From: CAVSUR01 sp052143655
Lineage (GTDB): Bacteria > Actinomycetota > Actinomycetes > Streptosporangiales > Streptosporangiaceae
DNA: 59,265 nucleotides
Direction: 5' to 3'
NCBI GenBank assembly: GCA_052143655.1
Contig: JBKQSL010000466.1
Location: 1-59,265 of the forward strand
Part shown: positions 51,347 through 59,265 of the stretch, in pieces
Position numbering within the stretch: position 1 is the first letter of the stretch
Layout of the letters: every line of letters begins with the position of its first letter
Program-made: the position numbers and the translations under genes
Notes under the pieces: model-generated
Database searches by the model: none
What the model saw: the letters and a program-made list of their open reading frames with translations, nothing else
Told to the model about the DNA's origin: nothing

Positions 51347-53427
51347 GCGCGGCCGTGCTGTTCGGGGGATCGGGGTTCATCGGCAGGGCGGTGGCCGCGG
51401 CGCTGCTGTCCCGCGGCCGCGACGTGACAGTCGTGGATCGGCGCCCGCCGCCGACGGACCTGGTCAGCCGCGGAGCGCGGTGGCTCGCGGCCGATGTGCT
51501 GACCGGCGAGCTGCCGACGCTGCCGGACGGTGAGGTGGCGATCATGCTCGGGGCGAGCGACCCACGGCCGCGCTGGCCGTGGACGCTGCCCGTGAGCAAC
51601 GCGGTGGCGACCGCCCGAATCCTGCCCCTGCTTGCGGGCCGCCCGGTCGTGCTGCTGTCGTCGGTCGAGGTCTACGGGAGCGCGGCGGCGCCATTGCGGG
51701 AAAGCACCCCGCCGGAGCTGCCGTGGACGGTCGAGCACATCGACGAGTGGTGCGACGAGGCCATCGCCCTGGCGGCGGCGCCGTGCCCGCCATGGCGCGC
51801 GGCGCCGGTAGGCCGCCGCATGGCCGCCGCCGACCCCACCGGGCGGTGGACCTACGCCCTGTCCAAGCTGGCGCAGGAACGCCTGCTGCTGCGGGCGCCC
51901 GGCGCGGGGCTGACGATCTTGCGGCTCGCGAACGTCATCGGCATCGGCCAGGAGCGTTTCATGTCCAGGCTTATCCGCCGGGCGCTGGCCGGCGATCCGC
52001 TGCCGGTCACGCTGATAACGCGCAGCTTCATCTCGGTGGGCGAGGTCGCGCGGATCGTCGCTGGCGGCCTTCCGCCGGGCGTCTACAACGCCGGCGGCGA
52101 ACCCACCTCCCTCCTCGGCATCGCCGAGGAGGTCCGCGCGCTGTGCGGCACAGCGTCACCGGTGGTGATCCGGCGGCCAGCGGCGGCCGACAGTTGCGGG
52201 ATCGTCGACTCATCCCGGCTTGCCAGGGCGGGCTACCGTATCGCCCCGGCCCGGTCGAGCCTCCGGCCGATGGCTGAGGCGCTGCGGGCCGGGGAGCATC
52301 CGGTGTTCGAGCCGGCGCTGCCCGTGGTGATCCCGCCGCGGGCCGCCTTCCCGGACCAGGTGGCGGCTCGCCAGCAGGCCAGCCTCTGGGACGGTGAGGT
52401 CAAGCACGGCAACCGGTGGTCCGGGGAACTGGAGCGGGAGCTGGAGAGCGCCCTCGAGGTGGCGGACGGGCACGGGGCCGGGAACGGGCACAGGGTTCTT
52501 GCCATGGTGTCGGGCACCGCAGCCTTGCGCGCGGTCATCGCGGCGGTCGCCGGGCGGGCAGCGCCCGGCGAGGCTGCGCTGCTGCCGTCGTTCACGTTCC
52601 CCGCGACCGCCGAGGTGCTGCTTCAGCTCGGCTACCAGCTGCGTTTCGTCGACGTTGACGACCGTACCTGGACGATGGACGCGGGGTCCCTACGCAGGGA
52701 GCTGACCTCGTGCGCCGCCCGCCTGGTCGTGTGCGTCGACACGTTCGGTAACCCGTGCGACTATGCGGCGCTGCGCCAGGTCTGCCACGAGGCGGGAGTG
52801 CCGCTGGTGGGGGACTCCGCGGCGTCGCTTGGCAGCAGGGCCCGTGGCGTCCCGGTCGCCGTGCAGGCAGACGGCCACGCCTACTCCATGAGCTTCGCGA
52901 AGGTGCTGTCGGCGGGCGGGGCCGGAGGGGCGGCGGTGCTCCACGCCGACGCCGCCGCGGCCCTACAGCACGGCCCGGCCAACTGGTGCCGCTCCGAAAT
53001 GATGGACGAGCTGCACGCGATATATGCCCTCGACCAGCTACGGCTGCTCGGCGACCTGGTGCGGCGGCGCAACCAGGTGGCGGCGATCTACCGGGATAGG
53101 CTGTCGGATGTACCGGGCCTGGTGCCACAGGAGATCCGGCCGGGCGACACCCACTCGTTCGTGCACTGGGTGATGCGGGTCCCGCAGCGGCCCGGCCGCG
53201 ACACCCTGCAACGTTCGCTGCTCGATTACGGCGTGCAGACCAAACCGTACTTCCGGGCGCTGCACCTGACCGAGATGGGAAACGGTGAGCGGCTGTCGGT
53301 GACGGAACGGCTCGACGCCGAGGTGCTGGCGCTGCCCATGTCCTCCGAGCTGACCGAGGAGCAGGCCGAGAACGTGGTGACGGCGGTTCGGCACTGCCTG
53401 GCCTGTGTCTTTCACGGGGTTTGGTGA
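51343..53427 (+). CDS. NAD-dependent epimerase/dehydratase fused to DegT-type aminotransferase
   Basis: 694 residues in one frame. Residues 1-315: extended SDR with GGSGFIGRAVAAAL, LLSSVEVYGSAAAPL and the Y-x3-K pair in WTYALSKLAQERLL. Residues 330-694: fold-type I sugar aminotransferase (DegT/DnrJ/EryC1/StrS): GNRWSGELE, VSGTAALRAVI, LLPSFTFPATAEVLL, CVDTFGNPCDYAAL, the PLP Lys in YSMSFAKVLSAGGAGG and GVQTKPYFRALHL near the end. Such steps normally occur as separate proteins: the SDR makes a keto or epimerised sugar and the transaminase installs an amino group. Last gene of the coupled run beginning at 47775. Confidence 0.9.
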   Translation: MSAAVLFGGSGFIGRAVAAALLSRGRDVTVVDRRPPPTDLVSRGARWLAADVLTGELPTLPDGEVAIMLGASDPRPRWPWTLPVSNAVATARILPLLAGRPVVLLSSVEVYGSAAAPLRESTPPELPWTVEHIDEWCDEAIALAAAPCPPWRAAPVGRRMAAADPTGRWTYALSKLAQERLLLRAPGAGLTILRLANVIGIGQERFMSRLIRRALAGDPLPVTLITRSFISVGEVARIVAGGLPPGVYNAGGEPTSLLGIAEEVRALCGTASPVVIRRPAAADSCGIVDSSRLARAGYRIAPARSSLRPMAEALRAGEHPVFEPALPVVIPPRAAFPDQVAARQQASLWDGEVKHGNRWSGELERELESALEVADGHGAGNGHRVLAMVSGTAALRAVIAAVAGRAAPGEAALLPSFTFPATAEVLLQLGYQLRFVDVDDRTWTMDAGSLRRELTSCAARLVVCVDTFGNPCDYAALRQVCHEAGVPLVGDSAASLGSRARGVPVAVQADGHAYSMSFAKVLSAGGAGGAAVLHADAAAALQHGPANWCRSEMMDELHAIYALDQLRLLGDLVRRRNQVAAIYRDRLSDVPGLVPQEIRPGDTHSFVHWVMRVPQRPGRDTLQRSLLDYGVQTKPYFRALHLTEMGNGERLSVTERLDAEVLALPMSSELTEEQAENVVTAVRHCLACVFHGVW

Positions 53428-53460
53428 CACGCGGGAGTAGCGGCGGTTAAAGCAGGGCGA

Positions 53461-53524
53461 GGTGCACCTGACAGGCAAGAATGCGATTTCTCGACGATCG
53501 CGATCTTGCTTAGGCAGGTGCACC
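53461..53524. repeat. long imperfect hairpin in the IS1380 leader
   Basis: GGTGCACCTG at 53461-53470 pairs with CAGGTGCACC at 53515-53524; pairing continues inward through GCAAGA/TCTTGC. It directly precedes the GTG of the transposase fragment. It could be the element's transcriptional or translational control structure. Confidence 0.6.
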
Positions 53525-53530
53525 CCTTCC

Positions 53531-53959
53531 GTGAAAAATACTTCATGGGCCACCGCGCTGGAGTTCACTGGCGATGATCACCGGCTGGTCGGGTATGCCG
53601 GGGCGCTTCCGGTGCGGCTGCTGGCCGAGCGGGCCGGGCTGCGGGCGGGCCTGTCGGCCGCGATGCGGCGGCGCGGGTTCGACCCGGTCTACGACCGCGG
53701 CCAGGTGCTGGTTGACCTGGCGCTGACGCTGGTCTTGGGCGGTGAGGCGATCAGCGACTTGCAGGGCCTGCGGCACCTGTCGCCGGTGACCGGACCGGTT
53801 CCGTCGACCCCGACGGTGTGGCGGACCCTGAACGAGGCCGGTGACCTGCAGCTGGCCCGGGCCAGCGCGGCGGTCACCGGGTTCCGCCGGCACTGGTGGG
53901 GGATCCTGGCTGGGCGGCCGGAGGGGTTCCCGTGGCTGCGGGTCGCCGGCCGGCGCGGG
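53531..53959 (+). pseudogene. N-terminal fragment of an IS1380-type transposase
   Basis: From GTG 53531 the frame gives ALEFTGDDHRLVGYAGALPVRLLAERAGL, RGFDPVYDRGQVLVDLALTLVLGGEAISDLQGLRHL and PSTPTVWRTLNEAG, the usual N-terminus of IS1380-family transposases. Homology stops about residue 143, where the frame runs into the 3' end of the oppositely oriented dehydrogenase gene. Two thirds of the transposase, including the later catalytic residues, are missing, so it is dead. Confidence 0.8.
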
Positions 53960-55318
53960 CTAGCGGCGGCCCATGGCGCGGAAGGACCAGCCCGCCGCCC
54001 GCCACAACCGCTCGTCCAGGGCAGACCGGGCGTCGACGATGTTGCGCCGGGCCACCACCACGGCCAGCTCGACGGGGTCTATCCGGCGGTACTCATCCCA
54101 GTCGGTGAGGTGCAGCACCAGGTCGGCATCTTCGGCTGCTTCCCCCACCGATTTCGCGCACCGCAGGCCCGGCCTGGCCTGCGCCGCGCTGTCCAACGCC
54201 ACCGGATCATGCACCACCACGGACGCGCCTTCCCCGGCCAGCCGGTCGCACACCGCGAGGCTGGCCGAGTCGCGAACGTCATCGGTGCCCGGCTTGTAGG
54301 CCACGCCCAGGACCGCGACGCGGCAGCCGACCAGCGATCCGCCCACGGCATCCCGTGCAAGCTCGACCACGAAGGCCCGTCGGCTGATGTTGATGGCATC
54401 CACCTCCGCCAGGATCGCCGCGAGCGAGCTAGCGCCAAGCTCCGCCGCGGTCGCACCGAACGCACGGGTGTCCTTCGGCAGGCAGCCGCCGCCATAGCCG
54501 AGGCCGGGCACCAGGAAGTCATCCCCGATCCGGCCGTCCAGCGTCAGCGCCTCCGCCAGCCGGAGCACGTCCGCGCCTACTCGGTCGCAAATGTCGGCCA
54601 CCGCGTTGATGAAGGACAGCTTCGTGGCCAGGAACGCGTTGGCGGCCAGCTTGGCCAGCTCAGCCGTTTCCAAGTCCATGACCAGCGGGGGGGTGCCGCG
54701 AGACAGCGGCCGTGCATAGATCTCCCGCAGCAGCGCGCCCGCCCGGGCGCATGTCACCCCGAACACCAACCGCAGCGGATGCAGGCTGTCGTGCACGGCA
54801 AGGCCTTCCCGCAGGAACTCCGGATTCCACGCCACGTCAACATCTGCCCCCACGGGTGCGCGCTCGCGGATCCGCCCGGCTATCGCGCGCGCCGTGCCCG
54901 GTGGCACGGTAGACCGGCCAACAACGAGATTCCGGCCGGTCAGGTGGGGGGCCAGCGCATCGGCTGCCGCGTGGACTTGCCCCAGGTCCACGCGGCCATC
55001 CGCCGACTGCGGTGTGCCCACACACAGGAAGTGCAGCTTGCCGAAGCGCGCGGCCGCCCGGTAGTCGGCCGTGAACTGTAGACGGCCAGCGGCCAGATGC
55101 TTTCGCAGCAAAGGTTCCAGCCCGGGCTCATAGAGCGGTGCCCGGCCGTTGCCCGCGCTGGCAACCTTGCTGGTGTCCACGTCGAGCGCGAGGACGCTGT
55201 GGCCGAACTCGGCCAGGCAAACAGCGTGCACCAGGCCAAGACGGCCCATCCCCAGCACTGTTACCCGCACGGCAGGGCAGGTCTCGTCATCCGGCTCTCT
55301 CCCGCGCGGGGACATCAC
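53960..55318 (-). CDS. UDP-glucose/GDP-mannose 6-dehydrogenase family protein
   Basis: 452 residues. Two-step NAD oxidation of a nucleotide sugar to a uronic acid. N-terminal fold RVTVLGMGRLGLVHAVCLAEFGHSVLALDVD (G-x-G-x-x-G), STVPPGTARAI, WNPEFLREGLAVHD, ELAKLAANAFLATKLSFINAVADICDRVG and the catalytic Cys in GLGYGGGCLPKDTRAFG; the C-terminal Rossmann domain starts near VAVLGVAYKPGTDDVRDS. The start is GTG 55318 (followed by ATG 55315), overlapping the upstream epimerase stop. All catalytic residues are present. Which sugar it uses is not decided by sequence. Confidence 0.92.
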   Translation of the reverse strand: MMSPRGREPDDETCPAVRVTVLGMGRLGLVHAVCLAEFGHSVLALDVDTSKVASAGNGRAPLYEPGLEPLLRKHLAAGRLQFTADYRAAARFGKLHFLCVGTPQSADGRVDLGQVHAAADALAPHLTGRNLVVGRSTVPPGTARAIAGRIRERAPVGADVDVAWNPEFLREGLAVHDSLHPLRLVFGVTCARAGALLREIYARPLSRGTPPLVMDLETAELAKLAANAFLATKLSFINAVADICDRVGADVLRLAEALTLDGRIGDDFLVPGLGYGGGCLPKDTRAFGATAAELGASSLAAILAEVDAINISRRAFVVELARDAVGGSLVGCRVAVLGVAYKPGTDDVRDSASLAVCDRLAGEGASVVVHDPVALDSAAQARPGLRCAKSVGEAAEDADLVLHLTDWDEYRRIDPVELAVVVARRNIVDARSALDERLWRAAGWSFRAMGRR

Positions 55319-56208
55319 GTGCCTGTCATCGCGGTGAACCGTTTCACCATATCCGCGACTCCGTCCTCGAGGGCTATGCCAGCGCGCCAGCCAAGGACCT
55401 GCTCGGCCCGTGCCGGGTCGCCGATGAACGACCTGACGTCGTACGATCGGCCGGGACGCACCCTCACCTGGCCGCGCCCGGCGGCGCCGATGGCCATCTC
55501 CGCGAGCTCCGGCAGCGAGGTTCCCCGCCCAGACACCAGATGCAGCGTCGGCAGCTGGCCGTTGCCTGCCGCAAGCATCTCCACCGCCGTCTGCAGGGCC
55601 ACAGCGACGTCGGCGACGTGCGTGAAATCCAAGGTGGTCTCGCCGCCGTCAATACGCAATGTGCCGCCGAGCGCCGCGAGCCGCGCGAACGCCGGCACGA
55701 CCCGGTCGGCGTGGTCGGTGACCTCACCGTAGACGCTGGAGAACCGGATCACAGACGCCCACAGCCCCCTGTCCCTGCTCGCGGCCACCAGATTCTCGGC
55801 CGCGACCTTGGACCGGGCGTAGCAGTTGAGGGGGCGAAGCTCCGCAGCTTCCCCCACCGGGAACGAAACGGCCTGGCCATAGACCTCACGGCTGCTTGCC
55901 GCTAGCACCCAGGGAGGGCGCCGCGCCCGAGACGCCGCGGACAGGACGTTACGGGTGCCGATGACGTTGACCATGCGGCAGCGAGCAGGATCCCGTTCCC
56001 CCCACACGACCCTCGACACGGCGGCGAGGTGAACCACGCCCTCGCAGCCGTTCATGGCGGCGGCAACCGCCTCGGCATCCGCCACGTCCAGTCCGTTAGC
56101 AATGTCAAAGCCGGATACCTCCCACCCCGCCGCGTGGAGCCGACGGACCAGCGCCGACCCGATCAGGCCCCGGGAACCAGTGACCAGAATGCGGCTCAAC
56201 GGGCGCAC
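55315..56208 (-). CDS. NAD-dependent epimerase/dehydratase
   Basis: 297 residues, extended SDR. Glycine motif RILVTGSRGLIGSALVRRL, the VVHLAAVSRV strand, SSREVYGQ and the catalytic Y-x3-K in NCYARSKVAAENL; C-terminal substrate part LDFTHVADVAVALQTAVE. It is the first gene of a two-gene minus-strand operon with the dehydrogenase. Activity could be 4-epimerisation of a UDP-sugar or uronic acid, or decarboxylation-linked; UDP-glucuronate epimerase is attractive because the next gene makes a uronate, but this is inference. Confidence 0.9.
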   Translation of the reverse strand: MRPLSRILVTGSRGLIGSALVRRLHAAGWEVSGFDIANGLDVADAEAVAAAMNGCEGVVHLAAVSRVVWGERDPARCRMVNVIGTRNVLSAASRARRPPWVLAASSREVYGQAVSFPVGEAAELRPLNCYARSKVAAENLVAASRDRGLWASVIRFSSVYGEVTDHADRVVPAFARLAALGGTLRIDGGETTLDFTHVADVAVALQTAVEMLAAGNGQLPTLHLVSGRGTSLPELAEMAIGAAGRGQVRVRPGRSYDVRSFIGDPARAEQVLGWRAGIALEDGVADMVKRFTAMTGT

Positions 56209-56284
56209 CCCCTCCTCGTCAGCGCCCTCTCCCTAGCAGTAGAAATGGTGACATAAGTCCGCGCGGGCTTGAAATCATGCCGCC

Positions 56285-56379
56285 AGTGCGATCTCAAGCT
56301 TCTCGATGTGCTGCTACCTCACCTGTCTGGCCTGGCGATCGAGCGGGTGTTCCGGGCGGGAAACTCGGTGCGAATCTAG
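56285..56379 (+). pseudogene. possible ISL3-type transposase N-terminal remnant
   Basis: A short frame encodes LKLLDVLLPHLSGLAIERV and then FRAGNSVRI before a stop at 56377-56379. This resembles the first residues of ISL3-family transposases. The rest of 56209-56534 holds no gene I can support; it includes the promoter region for the epimerase operon and the 3' flank of the alpha-glucosidase. Confidence 0.35.
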
Positions 56380-56534
56380 GCCTGGACGGATGGCCGGATG
56401 GTGCTCTGCCCGGGCTGCGGGACGGTTTCTGGGTGCCCGACCAGGCATGTCCATTGGGTCCCTAAGCCTCGATCCACTGTCCGCCCTCGCAGAAGAACGC
56501 CAACCGGGCCCATGCCCGCGGAAGCCCCGGCCGG

Positions 56535-58118
56535 TCAGTGCCTGCGAGCGATCACCGCCGACCATGGCGGCAGCACCAGGTTGCCGAGGTCCGAGGAAGT
56601 CGTCCCCGGCGTGGCCAGCAGAACCTCCGGCGGCGGGCCGTCCAGCACGGCCGGCTCGCCGGCGAGGTTGGCGGTCACCGTCAGCCCGCCGACCTGGTAG
56701 GCCCACTGCCCCGGCGGCACCGGGAGCGGCTGGTAGCGCGCGGGCTGGCCGCCGAGCTCGGTCCGGCGCAGCGCGATCAGGCTGCGGCAGAACGACAGCG
56801 TGGAGCTCTCGTCCGCCCGCTGCGCGGCGACGGAGGGAACCTGGGCCTCATCGGCGCCGAACGGCAGCCACGGCTTGATCCCGGCCGCCGTGAACCCATA
56901 TCCCGGCGAGTCGTCCCAGCGCAGCGGCGTGCGGGCCCGGTCCCGGTTGGGATCACTGCCCTGGCCGCCGATGGTCATCGCGTCCCGCTGCAGCTCCACC
57001 GGCACGTCCATGTCGGTCATGCCCAGCTCGTCGCCGTAGTACAGGACCATGGTGCCGGGCAGGGTGGCCAGCAGCGCCAGCGCGACCCGGGCCTGCCGCT
57101 CGTCGCCGCCGCACCAGCGGGTCGGGAACCGGCCGACGTCGTGGTTGGAGCCCATCCACACCGGGCAGGCGCCCGGCGGCAGCGCCGCCAGCGTCCTGGC
57201 CACCACGTCCGACAGCCGACCGGCGGAGAAGTCGCCGAACGCAAAGGGGAAGTTGAACGCCAGCTGCAGCTCGTCGTTCTGCCCGTAGAAGGCGGCCAGC
57301 AGGTCGGCGTCGCTGACCCAGGTCTCGCCGAGCAGCAGCCGCGGCGGCGAGTAGGTCTCGGCGATCCCCCGCCACTGCCGGTAGACCTCGTGGGTCTGCG
57401 GCTGGTTCGCGTTGTACACCGGCCGCAGGCCGAACTGGCCCTGCAGCGGGTTGCCGCCGGCCAGCGGCGGGTTGTCGCGCAGCTGCGCGTCCTTGTACAG
57501 GCCGTGCGCGACGTCGATGCGGAACCCGGCCACGCCCCGGTCGAACCAGAACCGCAGGATCTGCTCGAACTCACGGTGCACCGCGGGCTCCCACCAGTTC
57601 AGGTCCGGCTGGCTGACCAGGAAGTTGTGCAGGTAGTACTGGCCGCTGGCCGGGTCGAGCTGCCAGGCCGGCTGCCCGGTGGCGTCCCTCCAGTTGTTGG
57701 GCGGCCCGCCACCGGGAGCCGGGTCGGCCCACACGTAGTAGTCGCGGTGCTCGGCGTCCCGCCCGGACAGCGCCGCTGCGAACCACGGGTGCGCGGAGCT
57801 GGTGTGGTTGGGCACCAGGTCCAGCAGCACCCGGATGCCGCGCTCCCCCGCCGCGGCGATCAGCGCGTCCATGTCGGCCATGGTGCCGAGATCGGGGTGC
57901 ACGCCGGTGTAGTCACTGACGTCGTAGCCCCAGTCGTCATCGGGCGAGGGCATGGCCGGCGACAGCCAGATCCCGTCCACGCCGAGCCAGGCCAGGTGAT
58001 CGAGCCGCTCGATGATGCCGGGCAGGTCGCCGTACCCGTCGGCGCCCGAGTCCCGCCACGACCGTACGTAGAGCTGGTAAAGGACGCCGCCGTGCCACCA
58101 CGGGCTCCCTGCCGGCAT
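56535..58118 (-). CDS. GH13 alpha-glucosidase (oligo-1,6-glucosidase type)
   Basis: 527 residues. Cytoplasmic: no signal peptide. Conserved GH13 regions: DLVPNHTS (region I), GFRIDVAHG with the Asp nucleophile (region II), LLGETWV with the Glu acid/base (region III) and MGSNHDVGRFPTRW with the transition-state Asp (region IV). The N-terminal WWHGGVLYQLYVRSWRDSGADGYGDLPGI and DDWGYDVSDYTGV match the alpha-glucosidase subfamily. It presumably hydrolyses imported malto- or isomalto-oligosaccharides, in line with the sugar-ABC ATPase just upstream. ATG 58118 is far inside the run-on frame of that ATPase. Confidence 0.93.
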   Translation of the reverse strand: MPAGSPWWHGGVLYQLYVRSWRDSGADGYGDLPGIIERLDHLAWLGVDGIWLSPAMPSPDDDWGYDVSDYTGVHPDLGTMADMDALIAAAGERGIRVLLDLVPNHTSSAHPWFAAALSGRDAEHRDYYVWADPAPGGGPPNNWRDATGQPAWQLDPASGQYYLHNFLVSQPDLNWWEPAVHREFEQILRFWFDRGVAGFRIDVAHGLYKDAQLRDNPPLAGGNPLQGQFGLRPVYNANQPQTHEVYRQWRGIAETYSPPRLLLGETWVSDADLLAAFYGQNDELQLAFNFPFAFGDFSAGRLSDVVARTLAALPPGACPVWMGSNHDVGRFPTRWCGGDERQARVALALLATLPGTMVLYYGDELGMTDMDVPVELQRDAMTIGGQGSDPNRDRARTPLRWDDSPGYGFTAAGIKPWLPFGADEAQVPSVAAQRADESSTLSFCRSLIALRRTELGGQPARYQPLPVPPGQWAYQVGGLTVTANLAGEPAVLDGPPPEVLLATPGTTSSDLGNLVLPPWSAVIARRH

Positions 58119-59265
58119 GGTTGACCTCGCTTCCTGTTCGTCGGACCGGTTGGGGCCGGGATAGCCCGTGTGATCGCTGCCCGGTGGCGCGCTCGCCTGC
58201 CTTGACCGGGGCCTTGGGCTCGACCCGGGCGACGCCCTCGCCGGACACGGTGACCTGCTCGGCGTCCTCCTCGGCGGCGCCCTCGGCGCGGACCCGGCGG
58301 GCGTCGAGGGTGAAGTGCACCATCAGCTCCGAGCCGAGCGCCTCGACCAGGTCCACGTCGCCGACCAGGGTCGGGCCGTGGCGGCCGTCGCCGGCCGCGG
58401 GCAGGTGCTCGGGCCGCATCCCCGCCGCCACCTTCTTGCCGGCGTAAGCGGCCAGGCCCGGGTGCGCGGTGGTCACCGACGGCGGCAGCTCGATCTCCTG
58501 CGAGCCGATCTTTACTGAGCGGGCGCCCTCGGTGACCACGGCCTCGTACAGGTTCATCGCCGGAGAGCCGATGAACGCGGCCACGAACAGGTTGTCCGGG
58601 CGGTCGTAGAGCACCTGCGGGTCTTCGCACTGCTGCAGCACCCCGGCGCGCATGACCGCTACCCGGTCGCCCATCGTCATGGCCTCGATCTGGTCATGGG
58701 TCACGTAGACCGTGGACACGTTGATCCGGCGCTGGATCCGCGACACCTCCGCGCGCATCTGCACCCGCAGCTTGGCATCAAGGTTGGACAGCGGCTCGTC
58801 CATCAGGAACACCGACGGCTCGCGCACGATCGCCCGGCCCATCGCCACCCGCTGCCGCTGGCCGCCGGACAGCTGGCCGGGCTTGCGGTCCAGCCACTCG
58901 GTGAGGCCGAGGATCTCCGCGGTCTCCTTCACCTTCGCCTCGATCTGCGCCTTCGGCAGCTTGCGCAGCTTGAGCGCGAACCCGATGTTCTCCGCCACGG
59001 TCATGTGCGGGTAGAGAGCGTAGTTCTGGAACACCATCGCGATGTCCCGGTCCTTGGGCGTCACGTCGTTGACCGGCTTGTCGCCGATCCGCAGCGTGCC
59101 GGAGGAGATGTCCTCCAGGCCGGCGACCATCCGCAGCGCCGTGGTCTTCCCGCACCCGGACGGGCCGACGAGCACCATGAACTCGCCGTCCTTCACCTCC
59201 AGGTCCAGGTCCTTCACCGCGTGGAACCCGTTCGGGTACACCTTGTTGATCTGCTCCAGGCTCAC
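57937..59265 (-). CDS. msiK: MsiK/UgpC-type sugar ABC transporter ATPase, incomplete at the start and altered at the end
   Basis: ATPase that energises several sugar importers in actinobacteria. Walker A LVGPSGCGKTTALR, Q-loop MVFQNYALYPHMTVAENI, signature LSGGQRQRVAMGRA, Walker B EPSVFLMDEPLSNLDAKL, H-loop VYVTHDQIEAMT and a MalK-type regulatory domain (GMRPEHLP) are present. The 5' end is at the window edge; a few codons are probably outside. Family homology ends at VARVEPKAPVKAGERATG (about 58180). The usual terminal strand ending DTRRLHFFDPETG is absent, and the frame runs on into the alpha-glucosidase gene for 182 nt before stopping at 57937. This suggests a deletion or frameshift at the 3' end. 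Confidence 0.85.
   Translation of the reverse strand: MSLEQINKVYPNGFHAVKDLDLEVKDGEFMVLVGPSGCGKTTALRMVAGLEDISSGTLRIGDKPVNDVTPKDRDIAMVFQNYALYPHMTVAENIGFALKLRKLPKAQIEAKVKETAEILGLTEWLDRKPGQLSGGQRQRVAMGRAIVREPSVFLMDEPLSNLDAKLRVQMRAEVSRIQRRINVSTVYVTHDQIEAMTMGDRVAVMRAGVLQQCEDPQVLYDRPDNLFVAAFIGSPAMNLYEAVVTEGARSVKIGSQEIELPPSVTTAHPGLAAYAGKKVAAGMRPEHLPAAGDGRHGPTLVGDVDLVEALGSELMVHFTLDARRVRAEGAAEEDAEQVTVSGEGVARVEPKAPVKAGERATGQRSHGLSRPQPVRRTGSEVNHAGREPVVARRRPLPALRTVVAGLGRRRVRRPARHHRAARSPGLARRGRDLAVAGHALAR

Noticed and set aside
45391..53427. Aminotransferase fragment and fusion protein as flanking direct repeats of a recent transposition or amplification
   Set aside because: The two copies are clearly diverged at nucleotide level, so they are old paralogues and not recent duplicates.
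56538..58124. 528-codon plus-strand frame opposite the alpha-glucosidase
   Set aside because: Antisense shadow; the minus strand encodes all four conserved GH13 regions.

Overview
The window is very GC-rich chromosomal DNA with strongly G/C-biased third codon positions, frequent GTG starts and many 4-nt ATGA/GTGA gene overlaps. Together with a compact hisD-C-B-H-A-F-I operon containing a PriA-type isomerase, a FAAL-primed type I PKS, a MsiK-type sugar ABC ATPase, a DrrA/DrrB-type exporter and several DesK/NarL-type regulators, this points to an actinobacterium of the Streptomyces/Streptosporangiales kind. Genus cannot be fixed from the sequence alone. No rRNA, tRNA or CRISPR array was found.

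Layout. 1-2.4 kb: housekeeping and unknown genes (VOC protein, DUF1810 protein, alpha/beta hydrolase, polyphosphate kinase 2). 2.5-8.3 kb: histidine operon on the minus strand. 8.5-12 kb: tyrosine phosphatase, His-rich CDF cation exporter and NiCoT nickel/cobalt permease, with a good Nur-like box upstream of the permease. 12-35.3 kb: an uninterrupted plus-strand biosynthetic operon. It encodes a His-rich DinB protein, three single-module NRPSs with cyclization-type (Cy) domains and cysteine-type adenylation codes, a GMC oxidoreductase, a type II thioesterase, and a 2509-residue FAAL-ACP-KS-AT-DH-KR-ACP polyketide synthase. Every junction from DinB to the PKS overlaps by 4-13 nt, except NRPS1 to NRPS2. 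35.3-43.9 kb: export and regulation (gene debris, ABC-2 permease plus DrrA ATPase, divergent TetR with a perfect palindromic operator, MMPL transporter, histidine kinase/response regulator pair, orphan LuxR regulator).

44-56.4 kb: a glycan or sugar-modification island framed and interrupted by transposase debris (ISKra4-, IS4-, IS1380- and ISL3-like fragments). It holds a phosphoglycosyl transferase, a sulfotransferase, an Alg14/Alg13-like split glycosyltransferase, two SAM methyltransferases, a radical SAM protein, an unusual epimerase-aminotransferase fusion, a UDP-sugar dehydrogenase and a second epimerase. 56.5-59.3 kb: alpha-glucosidase and a MsiK-type ATPase that runs off the right edge and appears to have lost its C-terminus.

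Main hypothesis (inference): the 12-35 kb operon makes an acyl- or alkylaryl-primed thiazoline product of the micacocidin/yersiniabactin chemical type. Its divergent arrangement with a NiCoT permease around a Nur-like box, and the coupled His-rich DinB protein, suggest a link to nickel or cobalt rather than the usual iron.
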